From contig CAWEHT010000458.1 of assembly GCA_963808455.1 (NCBI GenBank), forward strand, positions 1-22,690: DNA of 22,690 bases. The letters are read 5' to 3'. The stretch's first letter is position 1, and each line of letters begins with the position of its first letter. This stretch comes from CAWEHT01 sp963808455. GTDB lineage: Bacteria; Chloroflexota; Anaerolineae; CG2-30-64-16. The position numbers and the translations under genes are program-made. Below the pieces are notes generated by a model, which made no database searches, was not told where the DNA came from, and saw only the letters and a list, made by a program, of their open reading frames with translations. Positions 9,230 to 19,831 of the stretch are shown piece after piece.

Positions 9230-12200
9230 TCACTTCTTGTTCAAGAATCTCTCGATGATCGTGATATCGAGCGGCAGCTCGAGCCGGTCTCCCATCTGCA
9301 AAGTAGTGAGGGAATCATGGCCCCAGTGTTTGCCGGCCAACCGGTAGACGCCGAGGCGCGTGCCACGTTCGTGATTGCCTTCCTCGACGTAGCCCAGGCC
9401 CACGAGACCGCCCTCGCTGTCGCTCGAGCAACTGGTCACGGTGCCTACCACGCGCCCCTTGCGACTCACAATCACATCTCCCAGGCTGGGCACCGGTGTA
9501 TGGGCATCGTCCACGTGAAAGCGCACCAGCCGGCCCCGGCGCGTGGCCTCGTGGGCCAGGTAGGCACCTTTGCCGATGAAGAAGGGCTTGGCCAGCTTCA
9601 CGTACGGCGCGATTCCGGCGTCGGCCGGGTTGAGGTCTAGCGGGCCGGCAAGCTCGTGGCCGTAAAGTGGCAGGCCGGCTTCTATGCGCAGGCTATCGTG
9701 CGCCGCGAGGCCCACAGGCAGAACCCCGAACGGCTTGCCTGCTCGCAGCAGATCGCGCCAGAGGAAGACGAGCGTGTCGGGATGCACGAAGAATTCGAAC
9801 GCCAGCGGCTCACCCGTGTAGCCGGTGCGCGTCACGCAGATGTCGTGGCCGGCCAGACACAACTCGAGGGCCTGGGTCCGGCACATGCCGGCCAGAGCGT
9901 CGCGGGCCGCGGCATCGTCCCCGGCCAGCGCCAGCAAGACATCGCGGGAGGCCGGCCCCTGCAGCGCGAGCTGCGCCCGCATCCCGGCTCCAGCCGCCGG
10001 GTCGCGGAGGTCGCGGACGGTGACGGTCTCGGTGGCGAGGGCGTGGGACCAGGGGCGTTTCGGATCGATGGAAACGGCGCCGGCATGCACCGCGCTGATC
10101 CACGCCCAGTCCTTGTCGTTGTTGGCCGCGTTCACGGCCATCCAATAGCGCTGCCGGCCGAGGCGGTAAATCCAGGCGTCGTCAATGACCTTGCCATCGG
10201 GCGCCAGCAGGCAGGAATATTGCGATCCCCCCACATCGATGAGAGACACATCGTTGCTGGCGATCGTGTTGAGGAAGAGATAGACGTTCTCTCCGCCGAA
10301 CTCGAACAACCCCAGGTGGCTGACATCGAACAGACCGGCAGCGCGCCGCACCGCGAGGTGCTCTTCGAGCGCCGCTATGTACTGAATGGGCATCTCGTAC
10401 CCGGCAAAGGGCGCCATCTTGGCGCCAGCTGCCCGGTGCCACTCGTAAAGCCGCGTATGCCGCACTGGTGCGTTCGCCGAGGGCTCCCAGGAGAAAGCCG
10501 GTAGCGGGGTCAGGCCGCCGGAGGCGAGTGATTCGGCATCCACGCTGTGCCCTGCTCTTAGTTCCCCGTTGCCGGCTCCCTGCCCCTCATTCCCTGCTGC
10601 CGGCCCTCTGAGCCCGACCCAGTACGGCTTGTGCAGGGCCCAGCCGCAGCCTTCCCCCTGGAAGCATTCTACGGCCGGCGGGCGTTCAGACCAGCTCTCG
10701 GCCAGCTGGTGGGGGAGCCGCCGCACCACGACCGGGCCCGGGGCTTTGACGAAGCGATCGACGGGGTCCATCGTCACGAAACCGTCGGAAAGCGCCCTGA
10801 GCCAATGCGCGGCACGCGGCTCGTCGGCCTTGCGGACGAGCAACTGGAAGCGGGTCGGCTCGGGTCCAGGGCGCTTGAGCACGGCACCGCAGATCGGGCG
10901 TCCGCCGGCCTCCAGCACCCAGGTTAGCTGGCTCTGGCCTGGGCCCAGTGCGTACACATCGTTGGTCATGGCCACGTTGCAAAACCCGCGGCGACGCGCG
11001 CCTTCGATCTCGATCACGTCCCATTCGCCGCCCGGGTCCCTCGTGGGCTTGTACAGGAAATAGTGGTGTGGATATCCGCTGGGCACATAGTCGGGGCCCA
11101 GGTTGACGTGGCTGGCAAGGTCAACCACGTCCCATTTAGCCTTCTCGAGCAAGTCAAAGGGCAGCCGGGCGTGATAAAGCGGCCCGTGCCGGCCGGCGTA
11201 GGCCATCGGCTCACAGCCTTTCAGCACGCGCGCGATGATCTCGGCCAGCCGCTCGATCTCGGCGTCGTGGAAGCCGCGTTGCGTGATCCATGGCGTGCCG
11301 AGGCGTATGCCGCTCGGGGAGCGAGCGCTCTTGTCGCCGGGAATGGTGTTGCGGTTCAGAACGATGCCGGCCAGATCGAGGATGCGGGCCGCAGGATCAC
11401 CCATGAGCGGTGTGCCCCTCTTGCCGTCGGGACTTACGCCGCTGGGCGCGCGGATGCTTTTGCAATCCACCAGCAGCATATGCGTGTCCGTGCCCCCATA
11501 GGGAATACGCATGCCCTGGCGAGCCAGCGCGTCGGCCAGGTGCGCGGCGTTGGCCACGACCTGCTGCTGCAGCTGAGCGAAGGCCGGCGTACAGGCCAGC
11601 CTGAAGGCGACGGCCATCCCGGCGATGGCATTGACGTGCGGCCCACCCTGCTCGCCCGGGAACACAGCTGCATCGATCTTCTCCGCCAGCCTTTTGTCCG
11701 TAGTCAAGATGCAGGCGCCGCGGGGACCGTAGAGGGTCTTGTGCGTGGTAAAGCTGACCACATCCGCGTAGCCCACGGGACTGCGCACGGCGCCGGCTGC
11801 CACCATGCCGGCGATGTGAGCGATATCGGCGAGGAGGTACGCGCCGACGGCGTCGGCGATCTGGCGAAAGCGCGCCCAATCCGGCATCCAGGGATAAGAC
11901 GTGAACCCGGCGATGATCATACGAGGCTTGTGCCGGCGCGCCATCTCTTCGACGGCATCGTAGTCCAGGCGCTCAGTCGATGGGTCGATGCCGTAGGCAA
12001 TGATATTGTACCATTTGCCTGAACGGTTGGCAGGGCTGCCGTGCGTAAGGTGCCCGCCGTGCAGCAGGTCCATGCCCATGACGGTGCTGCCGGGCGGCAC
12101 AAGGGCAGTGTAGACGGCATTGTTGGCCGGCGAGCCGGACAGCGGTTGGACGTTCGCCCACACGCTTTCGGGCGCGACACCGTTCGCGGCAAAAGCCTCG

Positions 12201-12529
12201 GCCGCCCGGCGGCGGGCCAGAGCTTCGAGGATATCGGCGTACTCCACGCCCTTGTAATAGCGCTGGTCGGAGTTGCGGCGGTAACCCGCCAGCTGGACCT
12301 CGTAGTCGAGGATATCCTGCTCGGCCAGGCCATGAAAGCTGGGGGCAGGGTAGCCCTCAGCGTAGATGTTCTGGAAGACGGAGCCCAGAGCTTCCCGCAC
12401 AGCCGCAGGCGCCTGGCTCTCAGAAGGGATCAGGATCAGCTTGCGGGCCTGACGCTCTTCCTCGAAATCGATCAGCCGGGCGACGGCGGGGTCCAGCGCT
12501 TCCAGGTCTTCCCTGAAGAAATCGAGCAT
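9230..12529 (-). CDS. Fused serine hydroxymethyltransferase / GcvT-like aminomethyltransferase
   Basis: One intact 1,099-residue frame. Residues 1-430 are a SHMT: SGSPANNAVY, LADIAHIAG with D235 and H238, TTHKTLYGPRG with PLP lysine K264, and PGEQGGPHVN. Residues 430-640 are a middle region I cannot name. Residues 640-685 are a Gly/Ala-rich linker. Residues 690-1095 are GcvT-like: GLFDVSHLG, AANNDKDWAW, CVTRTGYTGEPLAFEFF and LRIEAGLPLYGHEL. SHMT interconverts serine and glycine with tetrahydrofolate. GcvT takes the aminomethyl group from lipoyl-H protein to give methylene-tetrahydrofolate. Start 12529 is chosen for AAAGGAGG with seven bases of spacing; an upstream start at 12565 lacks this. 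No gcvH or gcvP is present nearby, so the GcvT half may act on another methyl or aminomethyl donor. Confidence 0.92.
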   Translation of the reverse strand: MLDFFREDLEALDPAVARLIDFEEERQARKLILIPSESQAPAAVREALGSVFQNIYAEGYPAPSFHGLAEQDILDYEVQLAGYRRNSDQRYYKGVEYADILEALARRRAAEAFAANGVAPESVWANVQPLSGSPANNAVYTALVPPGSTVMGMDLLHGGHLTHGSPANRSGKWYNIIAYGIDPSTERLDYDAVEEMARRHKPRMIIAGFTSYPWMPDWARFRQIADAVGAYLLADIAHIAGMVAAGAVRSPVGYADVVSFTTHKTLYGPRGACILTTDKRLAEKIDAAVFPGEQGGPHVNAIAGMAVAFRLACTPAFAQLQQQVVANAAHLADALARQGMRIPYGGTDTHMLLVDCKSIRAPSGVSPDGKRGTPLMGDPAARILDLAGIVLNRNTIPGDKSARSPSGIRLGTPWITQRGFHDAEIERLAEIIARVLKGCEPMAYAGRHGPLYHARLPFDLLEKAKWDVVDLASHVNLGPDYVPSGYPHHYFLYKPTRDPGGEWDVIEIEGARRRGFCNVAMTNDVYALGPGQSQLTWVLEAGGRPICGAVLKRPGPEPTRFQLLVRKADEPRAAHWLRALSDGFVTMDPVDRFVKAPGPVVVRRLPHQLAESWSERPPAVECFQGEGCGWALHKPYWVGLRGPAAGNEGQGAGNGELRAGHSVDAESLASGGLTPLPAFSWEPSANAPVRHTRLYEWHRAAGAKMAPFAGYEMPIQYIAALEEHLAVRRAAGLFDVSHLGLFEFGGENVYLFLNTIASNDVSLIDVGGSQYSCLLAPDGKVIDDAWIYRLGRQRYWMAVNAANNDKDWAWISAVHAGAVSIDPKRPWSHALATETVTVRDLRDPAAGAGMRAQLALQGPASRDVLLALAGDDAAARDALAGMCRTQALELCLAGHDICVTRTGYTGEPLAFEFFVHPDTLVFLWRDLLRAGKPFGVLPVGLAAHDSLRIEAGLPLYGHELAGPLDLNPADAGIAPYVKLAKPFFIGKGAYLAHEATRRGRLVRFHVDDAHTPVPSLGDVIVSRKGRVVGTVTSCSSDSEGGLVGLGYVEEGNHERGTRLGVYRLAGKHWGHDSLTTLQMGDRLELPLDITIIERFLNKK

Positions 12530-12691
12530 GAGTCTACCTCCTTTGGGGTTTGGCCGAGAACGCACGAAACGGAGCCTTCGGCCTGCTGCGCCCGGGTGGG
12601 GAGCGTGGTTTGGGGCCAGTCCTCAGGACGAGGGCACGGCTTCCCTACTCCTCCCGAACGGTATTCACGGTCCCTTCGTCTGGCGAGTTCC

Positions 12692-12697
12692 TATGAT
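12692..12697 (+). promoter_or_regulatory. Candidate -10 element
   Basis: TATGAT (5/6 to TATAAT) lies 28 bases before ATG 12726, in the only AT-leaning stretch of this divergent gap. No good -35 is seen at normal spacing. The ribosome binding site GGAGGAGGAG (12709-12718) would fall just inside a very short leader. Confidence 0.3.
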
Positions 12698-12725
12698 AGC
12701 ATTGGGATGGAGGAGGAGCAAGGCA

Positions 12726-13352
12726 ATGGTTGGGATCGATGATATTCAGCGTGAGCTGGCCGGCCTGCCCGCCGAAGACTTGGCGTGCGTCCACGAATAC
12801 GTCGCCTATTTGAAGTGGCGCGCCGGCCGTGGGCTGCGGGAGCTGCCGTCAGGGAATGCCGGCGCCTGGCAATATAACCTGGTGGAGCACTTCGGCTCGG
12901 CCTCCGTCCGCTCGAGCGAGCACGAGGGCGGCATGGAGGTGAAGGCGGCTGAGGCAACGGTAGGCGGAGAGCGGAGGCCGGCGCTGCTCGCGCATCCGCC
13001 GATCAGCGGTGAGGCCCAGGTGGAGTTCGTGGTGCCGATCCCTGCTGGCCTAAACGGCCTGGCCCTGCAGTTTGCGATCGGCATTCGCGACGGGCCACCG
13101 CCTGAACAGGAGCGGCTGGTGGCCTTCCGGGTACGGGTGGGGGGGTTCCAGGTCTGGAGCCGTGCCGCTCGCCCCACCCATTGGAGCCCGGTGGAGATCG
13201 CACTGCCGCTGCAGGCCGGGGATGCTCTGCGCCTGACACTCGCCACGGATGGCCTGGGCGACCATCACTGGGCCTGGGCAGCCTGGGGCGAGCCCATGCT
13301 GGTGGGAATGGAGGCCAGCGCCGGCCTCAGGACGGATCGCCGGGTAGCTTAG
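12726..13352 (+). CDS. Hypothetical two-part protein: short helical N-terminus plus beta-sandwich
   Basis: I do not recognise this 208-residue protein as a named family. Residues 1-35 (DDIQRELAGLPAEDLACVHEYVAYLKWR) look like the short helical DUF2281-type segment found in small regulatory or antitoxin-like proteins. Residues about 50-195 are beta-rich and end HWSPVEIALPLQAGDALRLTLATDG...HHWAWAAWGEPML. That pattern (W-x-P, then L-x-x-G, then DWAxWGxP) is seen in galactose-binding-like and NPCBM-like carbohydrate modules. There is no signal peptide. GGAGGAGGAG at 12709-12718 fixes the start at ATG 12726. It is divergent from the SHMT-GcvT gene and leads the rightward cluster. A ligand-binding role is a guess. 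Confidence 0.6.
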   Translation: MVGIDDIQRELAGLPAEDLACVHEYVAYLKWRAGRGLRELPSGNAGAWQYNLVEHFGSASVRSSEHEGGMEVKAAEATVGGERRPALLAHPPISGEAQVEFVVPIPAGLNGLALQFAIGIRDGPPPEQERLVAFRVRVGGFQVWSRAARPTHWSPVEIALPLQAGDALRLTLATDGLGDHHWAWAAWGEPMLVGMEASAGLRTDRRVA

Positions 13353-13376
13353 GCGGCGCCGGGACGCACCGGGAGG

Positions 13377-13418
13377 GCCAACACCTATCGGCGGAGCGGC
13401 ATCGCCGGAGGTGCTGGC
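13377..13418 (+). other. Intercistronic hairpin before the acyl-CoA synthetase
   Basis: GCCAACACCT (13377-13386) pairs with AGGTGCTGGC (13409-13418) in 9 of 10 positions. Inside it CGGCG (13389-13393) pairs with CGCCG (13403-13407) around a 9-base loop. It lies 17 bases before the synthetase ribosome binding site. There is no T tract, so a leader or processing structure is as likely as a terminator. Confidence 0.4.
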
Positions 13419-13444
13419 ATTCTGTGGGCGGATCAGGAGGTGCC

Positions 13445-15402
<1,958 letters not shown>

Positions 15403-15416
15403 GAGAGGGATGAAGG

Positions 15417-16539
15417 ATGGACTTCGAGCTTGACGATGAGCACCGGCTGCTGCAGGATGCCCTGCGAACTTTTGTGGATCGGGAGGTCGCGCCGCGCGCA
15501 CGGGAAATCGATGAGAGCGGCGCGTTCCCGTGGGATGCCATCCGCGCCATGGCGCCGCTCGGATACCTCGGTCTCAACATCCCGGAACCCTATGGCGGCG
15601 CGGGCGGCGACAGCCTGGCCGCGGCCCTCTTGCTTGAGCAGCTCGGGCGCGGTTGTGGATCGACCGGGCTCGCAGTCGCGGCACACCTCGGGCTGGCCAG
15701 CGCCGCGCTGCTCGCCTTCGGCAACGAAGCGCAGAAGAAACAGTGGCTCGTGCCCCTGGCCCTCGGCGAGATCCTCGGCTGCCTCGGCCTGACCGAGCCG
15801 GGGGCCGGCTCGGACCTGCGCGGCATTCGCACCACAGCGGTGCGGGAAAACGCCCACTGGGTGGTCAGCGGCAGCAAGATGTGGCTCACAAACGGAGCTG
15901 AAGCGGGAGTGGCAGTGCTCCTTTGCCGCACCGCTGTCCGGTTTCAGCCTAATCCTGGTGCCCACAGGCACTGCGGGCGTGCACTTCGGCGTGCCGGAGA
16001 AGAAGATGGGGCTGCACGGCTCACATACTTACTCGGTGAGCCTGGAGGATGTGCGCGTCCCGGAGGATTACATCCTGGGGCGCGAAGGGAACGGGTTGGC
16101 GCAGACGCTCCAGGTGCTCGACGGGGGACGGGTCGGCATTGCCGCGCTCAGCCTGGGCCTGGCACAGGCAGCTTACCAAGCTGCCTGCGGCTACGCGCGG
16201 GAGCGACGCGCCTTCGGGCAGCCGTTGGCGCAACACGAGGCAGTGGCATTTATGATCGCCGACATGGCCACCGAGATCCAGGCCGCGCGGTGGCTCACCT
16301 ATCATGCAGCTTGGCTCAAGGACCGCGGGCAGCCGTATGCCCGGGAGGCCGCCATGGCCAAGCTTTTCGCCAGCGAGGCGGCGGAACGAGCGGCGCGCAA
16401 CGCGGTCCAGATCCATGGCGGCTACGGCTACAGCCGCGAATACCCTGTCGAGCGGATCTATCGTGATGCCAGGCTGATGTCGATCGGGGAAGGGACCAGC
16501 GAGATCCAGCGATTGGTCATCTCGCGTAACGTGTTGTAA
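15417..16539 (+). CDS. Acyl-CoA dehydrogenase (frameshift near 15930)
   Basis: It begins MDFELDDEHRLLQDALRTFVD, the typical short N-terminal helix. It carries GYLGLNIPEPYGGAGG, the FAD-contacting LTEPGAGSDLRGIRTTA and WVVSGSKMWLTNG. Near 15930 the frame shifts by one base and continues as GFSLILVPTGTAGVHFG, then GLHGSHTYSVSLEDVRVP, YARERRAFGQPLAQHEA and VQIHGGYGYSREYPVERIYRDARLMSIGEGTSEIQ. The Glu in GEGTSEIQ is at the usual catalytic-base position of the short- and medium-chain enzymes. These flavoproteins form the alpha,beta double bond of acyl-CoA and pass electrons to ETF. ATG 15417 lies 14 bases after the synthetase stop. Total length of about 374 residues is normal once the frameshift is repaired. 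Confidence 0.92.
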
Positions 16540-16566
16540 GATTGAGGGGGAGCGAAGGAGGAAAAT

Positions 16567-17097
16567 ATGCCAGCCGGAGAAGAGCATCATCCCTTCGTGC
16601 AACTGGCCAGCGCGGCGATCCAGGCCTTCGTGTGCGAAGGCCGGGTTCTGGAGCCTGCCGAAGTCTCGTGTGAGGTCACAGGCCATCCGGCCGGTGTATT
16701 CGTCACACTGCGCTACCGGCACAGCGGCGAACTTCGCGGCTGTATCGGCACCATCCAGGCCACCGAACCCACATTGGCAGCCGAGACCATCCAGAACGCC
16801 ATCTCTTCAGCGGCGCGCGACCCGCGCTTCCCACCCGTCCGGCCGGAAGAGCTGCCCGACCTCGAGATCGAGGTCAGCGTGTTGCACCGAGCCGAGAAGA
16901 TCTCCTCGCTTGAAGAGCTCGACCCGCGCCGCTACGGTGTGATCGTGCAGCATGGCCGGCGGCGTGGCCTGCTGTTGCCGGACATCGAAGGCATCGACGA
17001 CGCCGTGACCCAGGTCGAGATCGCGCGCCAGAAAGCCTGGATCGCTCCTGATCAACCCTTGGAGATGTTCAGGTTTCAGGTTGACAAGTACCATTGA
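16567..17097 (+). CDS. amrA: AMMECR1-family protein (AmmeMemoRadiSam system protein A)
   Basis: The 176-residue protein carries the family hallmark LRGCIGT (56-62) and the flanking pattern LRYRHSGELRGCIG, AISSAARDPRFPPV and PDLEIEVSVL. The later GRRRGLLLPDIEG and ARQKAWI are also typical. AGGAGG (16556-16561) precedes ATG 16567 by five bases. In many prokaryotes this protein is encoded beside MEMO-like and radical SAM partners (the AmmeMemoRadiSam triad), but neither is present here. Its molecular function is not established; the conserved cysteine motif suggests a catalytic or modification role. It follows the dehydrogenase by 27 bases and is likely cotranscribed. Confidence 0.92.
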   Translation: MPAGEEHHPFVQLASAAIQAFVCEGRVLEPAEVSCEVTGHPAGVFVTLRYRHSGELRGCIGTIQATEPTLAAETIQNAISSAARDPRFPPVRPEELPDLEIEVSVLHRAEKISSLEELDPRRYGVIVQHGRRRGLLLPDIEGIDDAVTQVEIARQKAWIAPDQPLEMFRFQVDKYH

Positions 17098-17175
17098 CGA
17101 CATGGCCCGCCACGGCGATGCGAAGCGTCCCTGACAAGGTGGCTGCCGGGCTATGCGGTGAAAGGTTCGTAAGCC

Positions 17176-17919
17176 ATGCAAGTTACACTTATGCGCCCCA
17201 CCGGGGCACCGGTCCTGCGCGTAGGGCATCGCGGAGCCAGAGGGCACGCCCCGGAAAACACACTGGCTTCCTTTGCCAAAGGCCTGGAGCTCGGTGTCGA
17301 CGTCATCGAGACGGACGTGCACCTCTCACGTGACGGCGAAGTCATTGTCATTCACGACGACGAAGTGGACCGGACGACAAACGGTCACGGTTATGTCAAA
17401 GACATGACCCTCGCCGAGCTGAAGCAGTTGGACGCCGGCACCTGGTTCGACACAAAGTTCGCCGGCGAACGCATCCCGACCCTCGACGAGCTGCTGAAAT
17501 GGGCGTGCGATCGGGTCCCGCTGGCCATAGAGATCAAGAATGGACCGTTCTACTACCCTGGCATCGCCGGCAAGATCGTCCAGCTCCTTCGCGATTACGG
17601 CATGCTGCGCCAGGCCATCCTGATCAGCTTCGACCACCTGGTCTTGCGCGAGGCCAGGATGCTCGCGCCTGAGGTGACCACAGGGCTGTTGTACGTAGGG
17701 CGGCTGGTTGACCCCGTGGGCGCGGCGCATGCCGCCGGCGCCGCTGCGCTGCACCCTGCGTGGCAATTCGTGACCCCTGACGTGGTGGAGACGGCCCATG
17801 CAAGCGGCCTGGCCATCAGCACGTGGTGCCCCAATGACCTGCCGACCATCAAGATCCTTGCCCAGATGGGGGTTGACAGCATCGGCACGGATTACCCGGA
17901 CCTTTTCGACCAGATGTAG
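17176..17919 (+). CDS. Glycerophosphodiester phosphodiesterase family protein
   Basis: This 247-residue TIM-barrel enzyme has VGHRGARGHAPENTLASF near the start, with catalytic H18 and metal ligand candidate E45, D47 in VIETDVHLSRDG, and second catalytic H60 in VIHDD. PLAIEIKNG supplies a further metal-binding Glu. The end (GLAISTWCPND, then GVDSIGTDYPDL) is the usual closing strand pattern. It cleaves glycerophosphodiesters to glycerol-3-phosphate and an alcohol. No signal peptide is seen, so it is probably cytoplasmic. ATG 17176 has only a weak AAAGG site (17160-17164) at long spacing; ATG 17191 is an alternative. It ends the rightward cluster and converges on the Clp gene 39 bases away. Confidence 0.93.
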   Translation: MQVTLMRPTGAPVLRVGHRGARGHAPENTLASFAKGLELGVDVIETDVHLSRDGEVIVIHDDEVDRTTNGHGYVKDMTLAELKQLDAGTWFDTKFAGERIPTLDELLKWACDRVPLAIEIKNGPFYYPGIAGKIVQLLRDYGMLRQAILISFDHLVLREARMLAPEVTTGLLYVGRLVDPVGAAHAAGAAALHPAWQFVTPDVVETAHASGLAISTWCPNDLPTIKILAQMGVDSIGTDYPDLFDQM

Positions 17920-17958
17920 GACGCATGGCACCCGCAACCGTGAGCGCGTTGCCGCCTC

Positions 17959-19207
17959 TTACCCAAAAACCAGACCGCTATCGGTGGCATCTACGAGCAC
18001 GTGAGCGCCCCTGGCGGCGCTACCGTCCAGCAGCCGGTCGGCAAGCGGCTCACGCAGGTTCTTCTGGATGATGCGACGCAGAGGGCGAGCTCCCCATTCT
18101 GGGTGATCGTTCTGGGCCAGCAGCCACTCGCGGGCAGCGTCGCTGACCTCCATCGTGATGCCTTGGTCCGCCAGCAGCCCCGTCTCCTTATCCAGCATCA
18201 GATCAAGGATGCGGCGCAAGTGCTCGGGCGATAGCGGCGTGAAGAGGATGATCTCGTCCAGGCGATTGAGAAACTCCGGCCGGAACGTCGTGCGGACGGC
18301 ATCCATAGCCCTGGCCCGCATCTCGTCGGACAGCACCGGCTGCGCCAGGAACTGGGAGCCGGCATTGCTGGTGAGGACAAGGACCGTATCGCTGAAAGAG
18401 GTCGCCCTGCCCTGAGCGTCGGTCAGCCGCCCTTCTTCCAGGACCTGCAAGAGCACGTCGAGAACGCGCGGGTGCGCCTTCTCCACTTCATCAAAAAGCA
18501 CCACTGAACTTGGCCGCGCCCGCACCTTTTCGGTCAGTTGGCCTCCGCCTTCGTAGCCCACGTAACCGGGAGGCGCTCCGAGCAGCCGGTTGACGGTGTG
18601 GTCCTGCTGGTACTCGCTCATGTCGAGGACGATCAAGGCATCCTCATCGCCGAACATAAAGTCGGCGAGGGCTTTGGCCAGCTCGGTCTTGCCGACGCCC
18701 GTTGGCCCAAGGAACAGAAACGACCCGATCGGGCGCCTGGAATCTCTGAGGCCTACGCGCGCGATTCTTGACAGCCCGGCTTACGGCCAGCACAGCCTCT
18801 TCCTGGTCCACGATGCGGGCGTGGATCGCCTCGACCATGTGCGCGTAGCGGCCGCGCTCGTCCACGCCGAGCTTGCTGACCGGGATGCGGGTCATGGCGC
18901 TGACCGCAACGGCCACGTCGTCGTCATCCAGGCTGAAATCGGCCCGGATTCCCGGCCGGAGCGCGCTCTGGTTCTGGCCGGCGACCCTGAGCAGGGCGCA
19001 AGCTCGGTGCAGCACTGCCAGGGCCGAAGCCGGCAGTGGCATCCCCACAACGTAGCGCCTGGCCATGCCGATCGCCGCCGGTATGGCACTCGCGGCGATC
19101 GAAACTCGGTAGTCGTGCTCGAGGTAAGGTCTGTGAACGCCGAGGATTGCGGCGGCCTCGGCCGGGGAAGGCTTAGAAAGACCAACCGACGAGTAGACAA
19201 CCACCAT
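17959..19207 (-). CDS. Clp-type AAA+ ATPase, C-terminal part (5' truncated at a contig junction; frameshift near 18750)
   Basis: Reading leftward, the first part (19207 to about 18750) covers the end of the first AAA lid (KPSPAEAAAILGVHRPYLEH, then IGMARRYVVGMPLPASALAVLHRA) and a short linker. The second ATPase module begins TRIPVSKLGVDE...ARIVDQEEAVLAVSRAV. One frameshift near 18750 joins it to GLRDSRRPIGSFLFLGPTG and then VGKTELAKALADFMFGDED, the Walker A region. Walker B is VVLFDEVEKAHP, followed by the arginine-finger region FRPEFLNRLDEIILF and the Clp_B lid HPEWGARPLRRIIQ. The M domain seems short or absent, closer to ClpC or ClpA than to ClpB. These proteins unfold substrates for a protease or for disaggregation. 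The N-domain and first Walker motifs are missing because the sequence becomes archaeal near 19,200. Confidence 0.88.
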
Positions 19208-19240
19208 TGCCGTTGCAGGAACGAGGCGCAGGTTTCTCCT
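19165..19240. other. Chimeric junction: bacterial Clp gene against archaeal L24e gene
   Basis: Two minus-strand genes from different domains of life run into each other here. L24e loses its Ala/Glu-rich tail after VEEKPAP (about 19230) and ends in an unrelated sequence (SCNGNGGCLLVGWSF). The Clp homology begins in another frame at about 19165. No intergenic sequence, start or stop separates them. Confidence 0.8.
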
Positions 19241-19582
19241 CCACCTTGACCTCAGGTTCGACCTCGGCCGTGACAGGGACCGCTTCGACCGGTGCCTCCG
19301 CTGACTTCGCTTCCGGCTTCGCAGCGGCCTTGGCGGCCGCCCTCTTCGCTTCCTTCCTCAGCAGCTTGGCCTCAGTCTCCGGCCCCTTCATGCGCACGTC
19401 CTTCTCTCGAGCGTAAGCTCGGGTCCAAGTGATCTTACGCGGGACTCGGCCCATGTCGATCATGTTCTTCGAGCACTTGTTGGTGCAGAAAGCATGACCG
19501 AGCCGTCTTTCTTGACATACATACTACCCGTACCGGGCTCGATCTCGCGACCGCAGAACGAGCAGACTTTCATCTCAACCAT
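19173..19582 (-). CDS. rpl24e: Archaeal ribosomal protein L24e (frameshift near 19485; 3' end chimeric)
   Basis: It starts at 19582 as MVEMKVCSFCGREIEPGTG, then SMYVKKDGSV, after GGAGG (19595-19591). After a one-base shift near 19485 it continues as FCTNKCSKNMIDMGRVPRKI and TWTRAYAREKDVRMKG. CSFC and CTNKC form the four-cysteine zinc finger of L24e. An Ala/Lys/Glu/Val-rich tail of about 50 residues follows, a kind of extension seen in some Euryarchaeota. The last 15-20 residues do not fit the tail and probably come from the joined bacterial sequence, so the true stop is missing. It lies 17 bases after S28e, the usual archaeal order; the next expected genes (ndk, infB) are absent. It is a large-subunit ribosomal protein found only in archaea and eukaryotes. 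Confidence 0.88.
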
Positions 19583-19599
19583 TGGAACAGCCTCCTTGT

Positions 19600-19815
19600 C
19601 TAGCGAAGGGCCAGTTTCCTGGCCTCACGCGAGGTCTCTCTGAGCATTAGGATATCGCCCATGCGCACCGGGCCCATTATGTTGCGGGTTATGATGCGCC
19701 CCTTGTCTCTACCCTCGAGCACCCTGACCTTGACCTGAGTAGCTTCTCCGGTCATGCCAGTGCGGCCGATTATCTCGACCAGCTCGCAGGGAATGCTGTC
19801 ATCTCCTTCAGCCAT
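19600..19815 (-). CDS. rps28e: Archaeal ribosomal protein S28e
   Basis: This is the only intact gene of the archaeal segment. Its 71 residues, with ELVEIIGRTGMTGEATQVKV, GRIITRNIMGPVRMGDIL and LRETSREARKLALR, match the whole length of S28e, an OB-fold small-subunit protein absent from bacteria. AAGGTG (19827-19822) precedes ATG 19815 by six bases. The upstream L7Ae stop (19834-19832) is 16 bases before the start, and L24e follows by 17 bases, giving the compact L7Ae-S28e-L24e operon typical of archaea. The wording of the sequence resembles Thermoplasmata or related Euryarchaeota, but I cannot fix the lineage without a search. Confidence 0.95.
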   Translation of the reverse strand: MAEGDDSIPCELVEIIGRTGMTGEATQVKVRVLEGRDKGRIITRNIMGPVRMGDILMLRETSREARKLALR

Positions 19816-19831
19816 TTACAGCACCTTTCCT

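Noticed and set aside
12530..12690. Possible glycine or folate riboswitch before the SHMT-GcvT gene (minus strand contains CCGAAGG)
   Set aside because: Only the CCGAAGG word fits a glycine aptamer. The GGAGAG element and the paired arms around it are not visible, and no folate-aptamer core is present.
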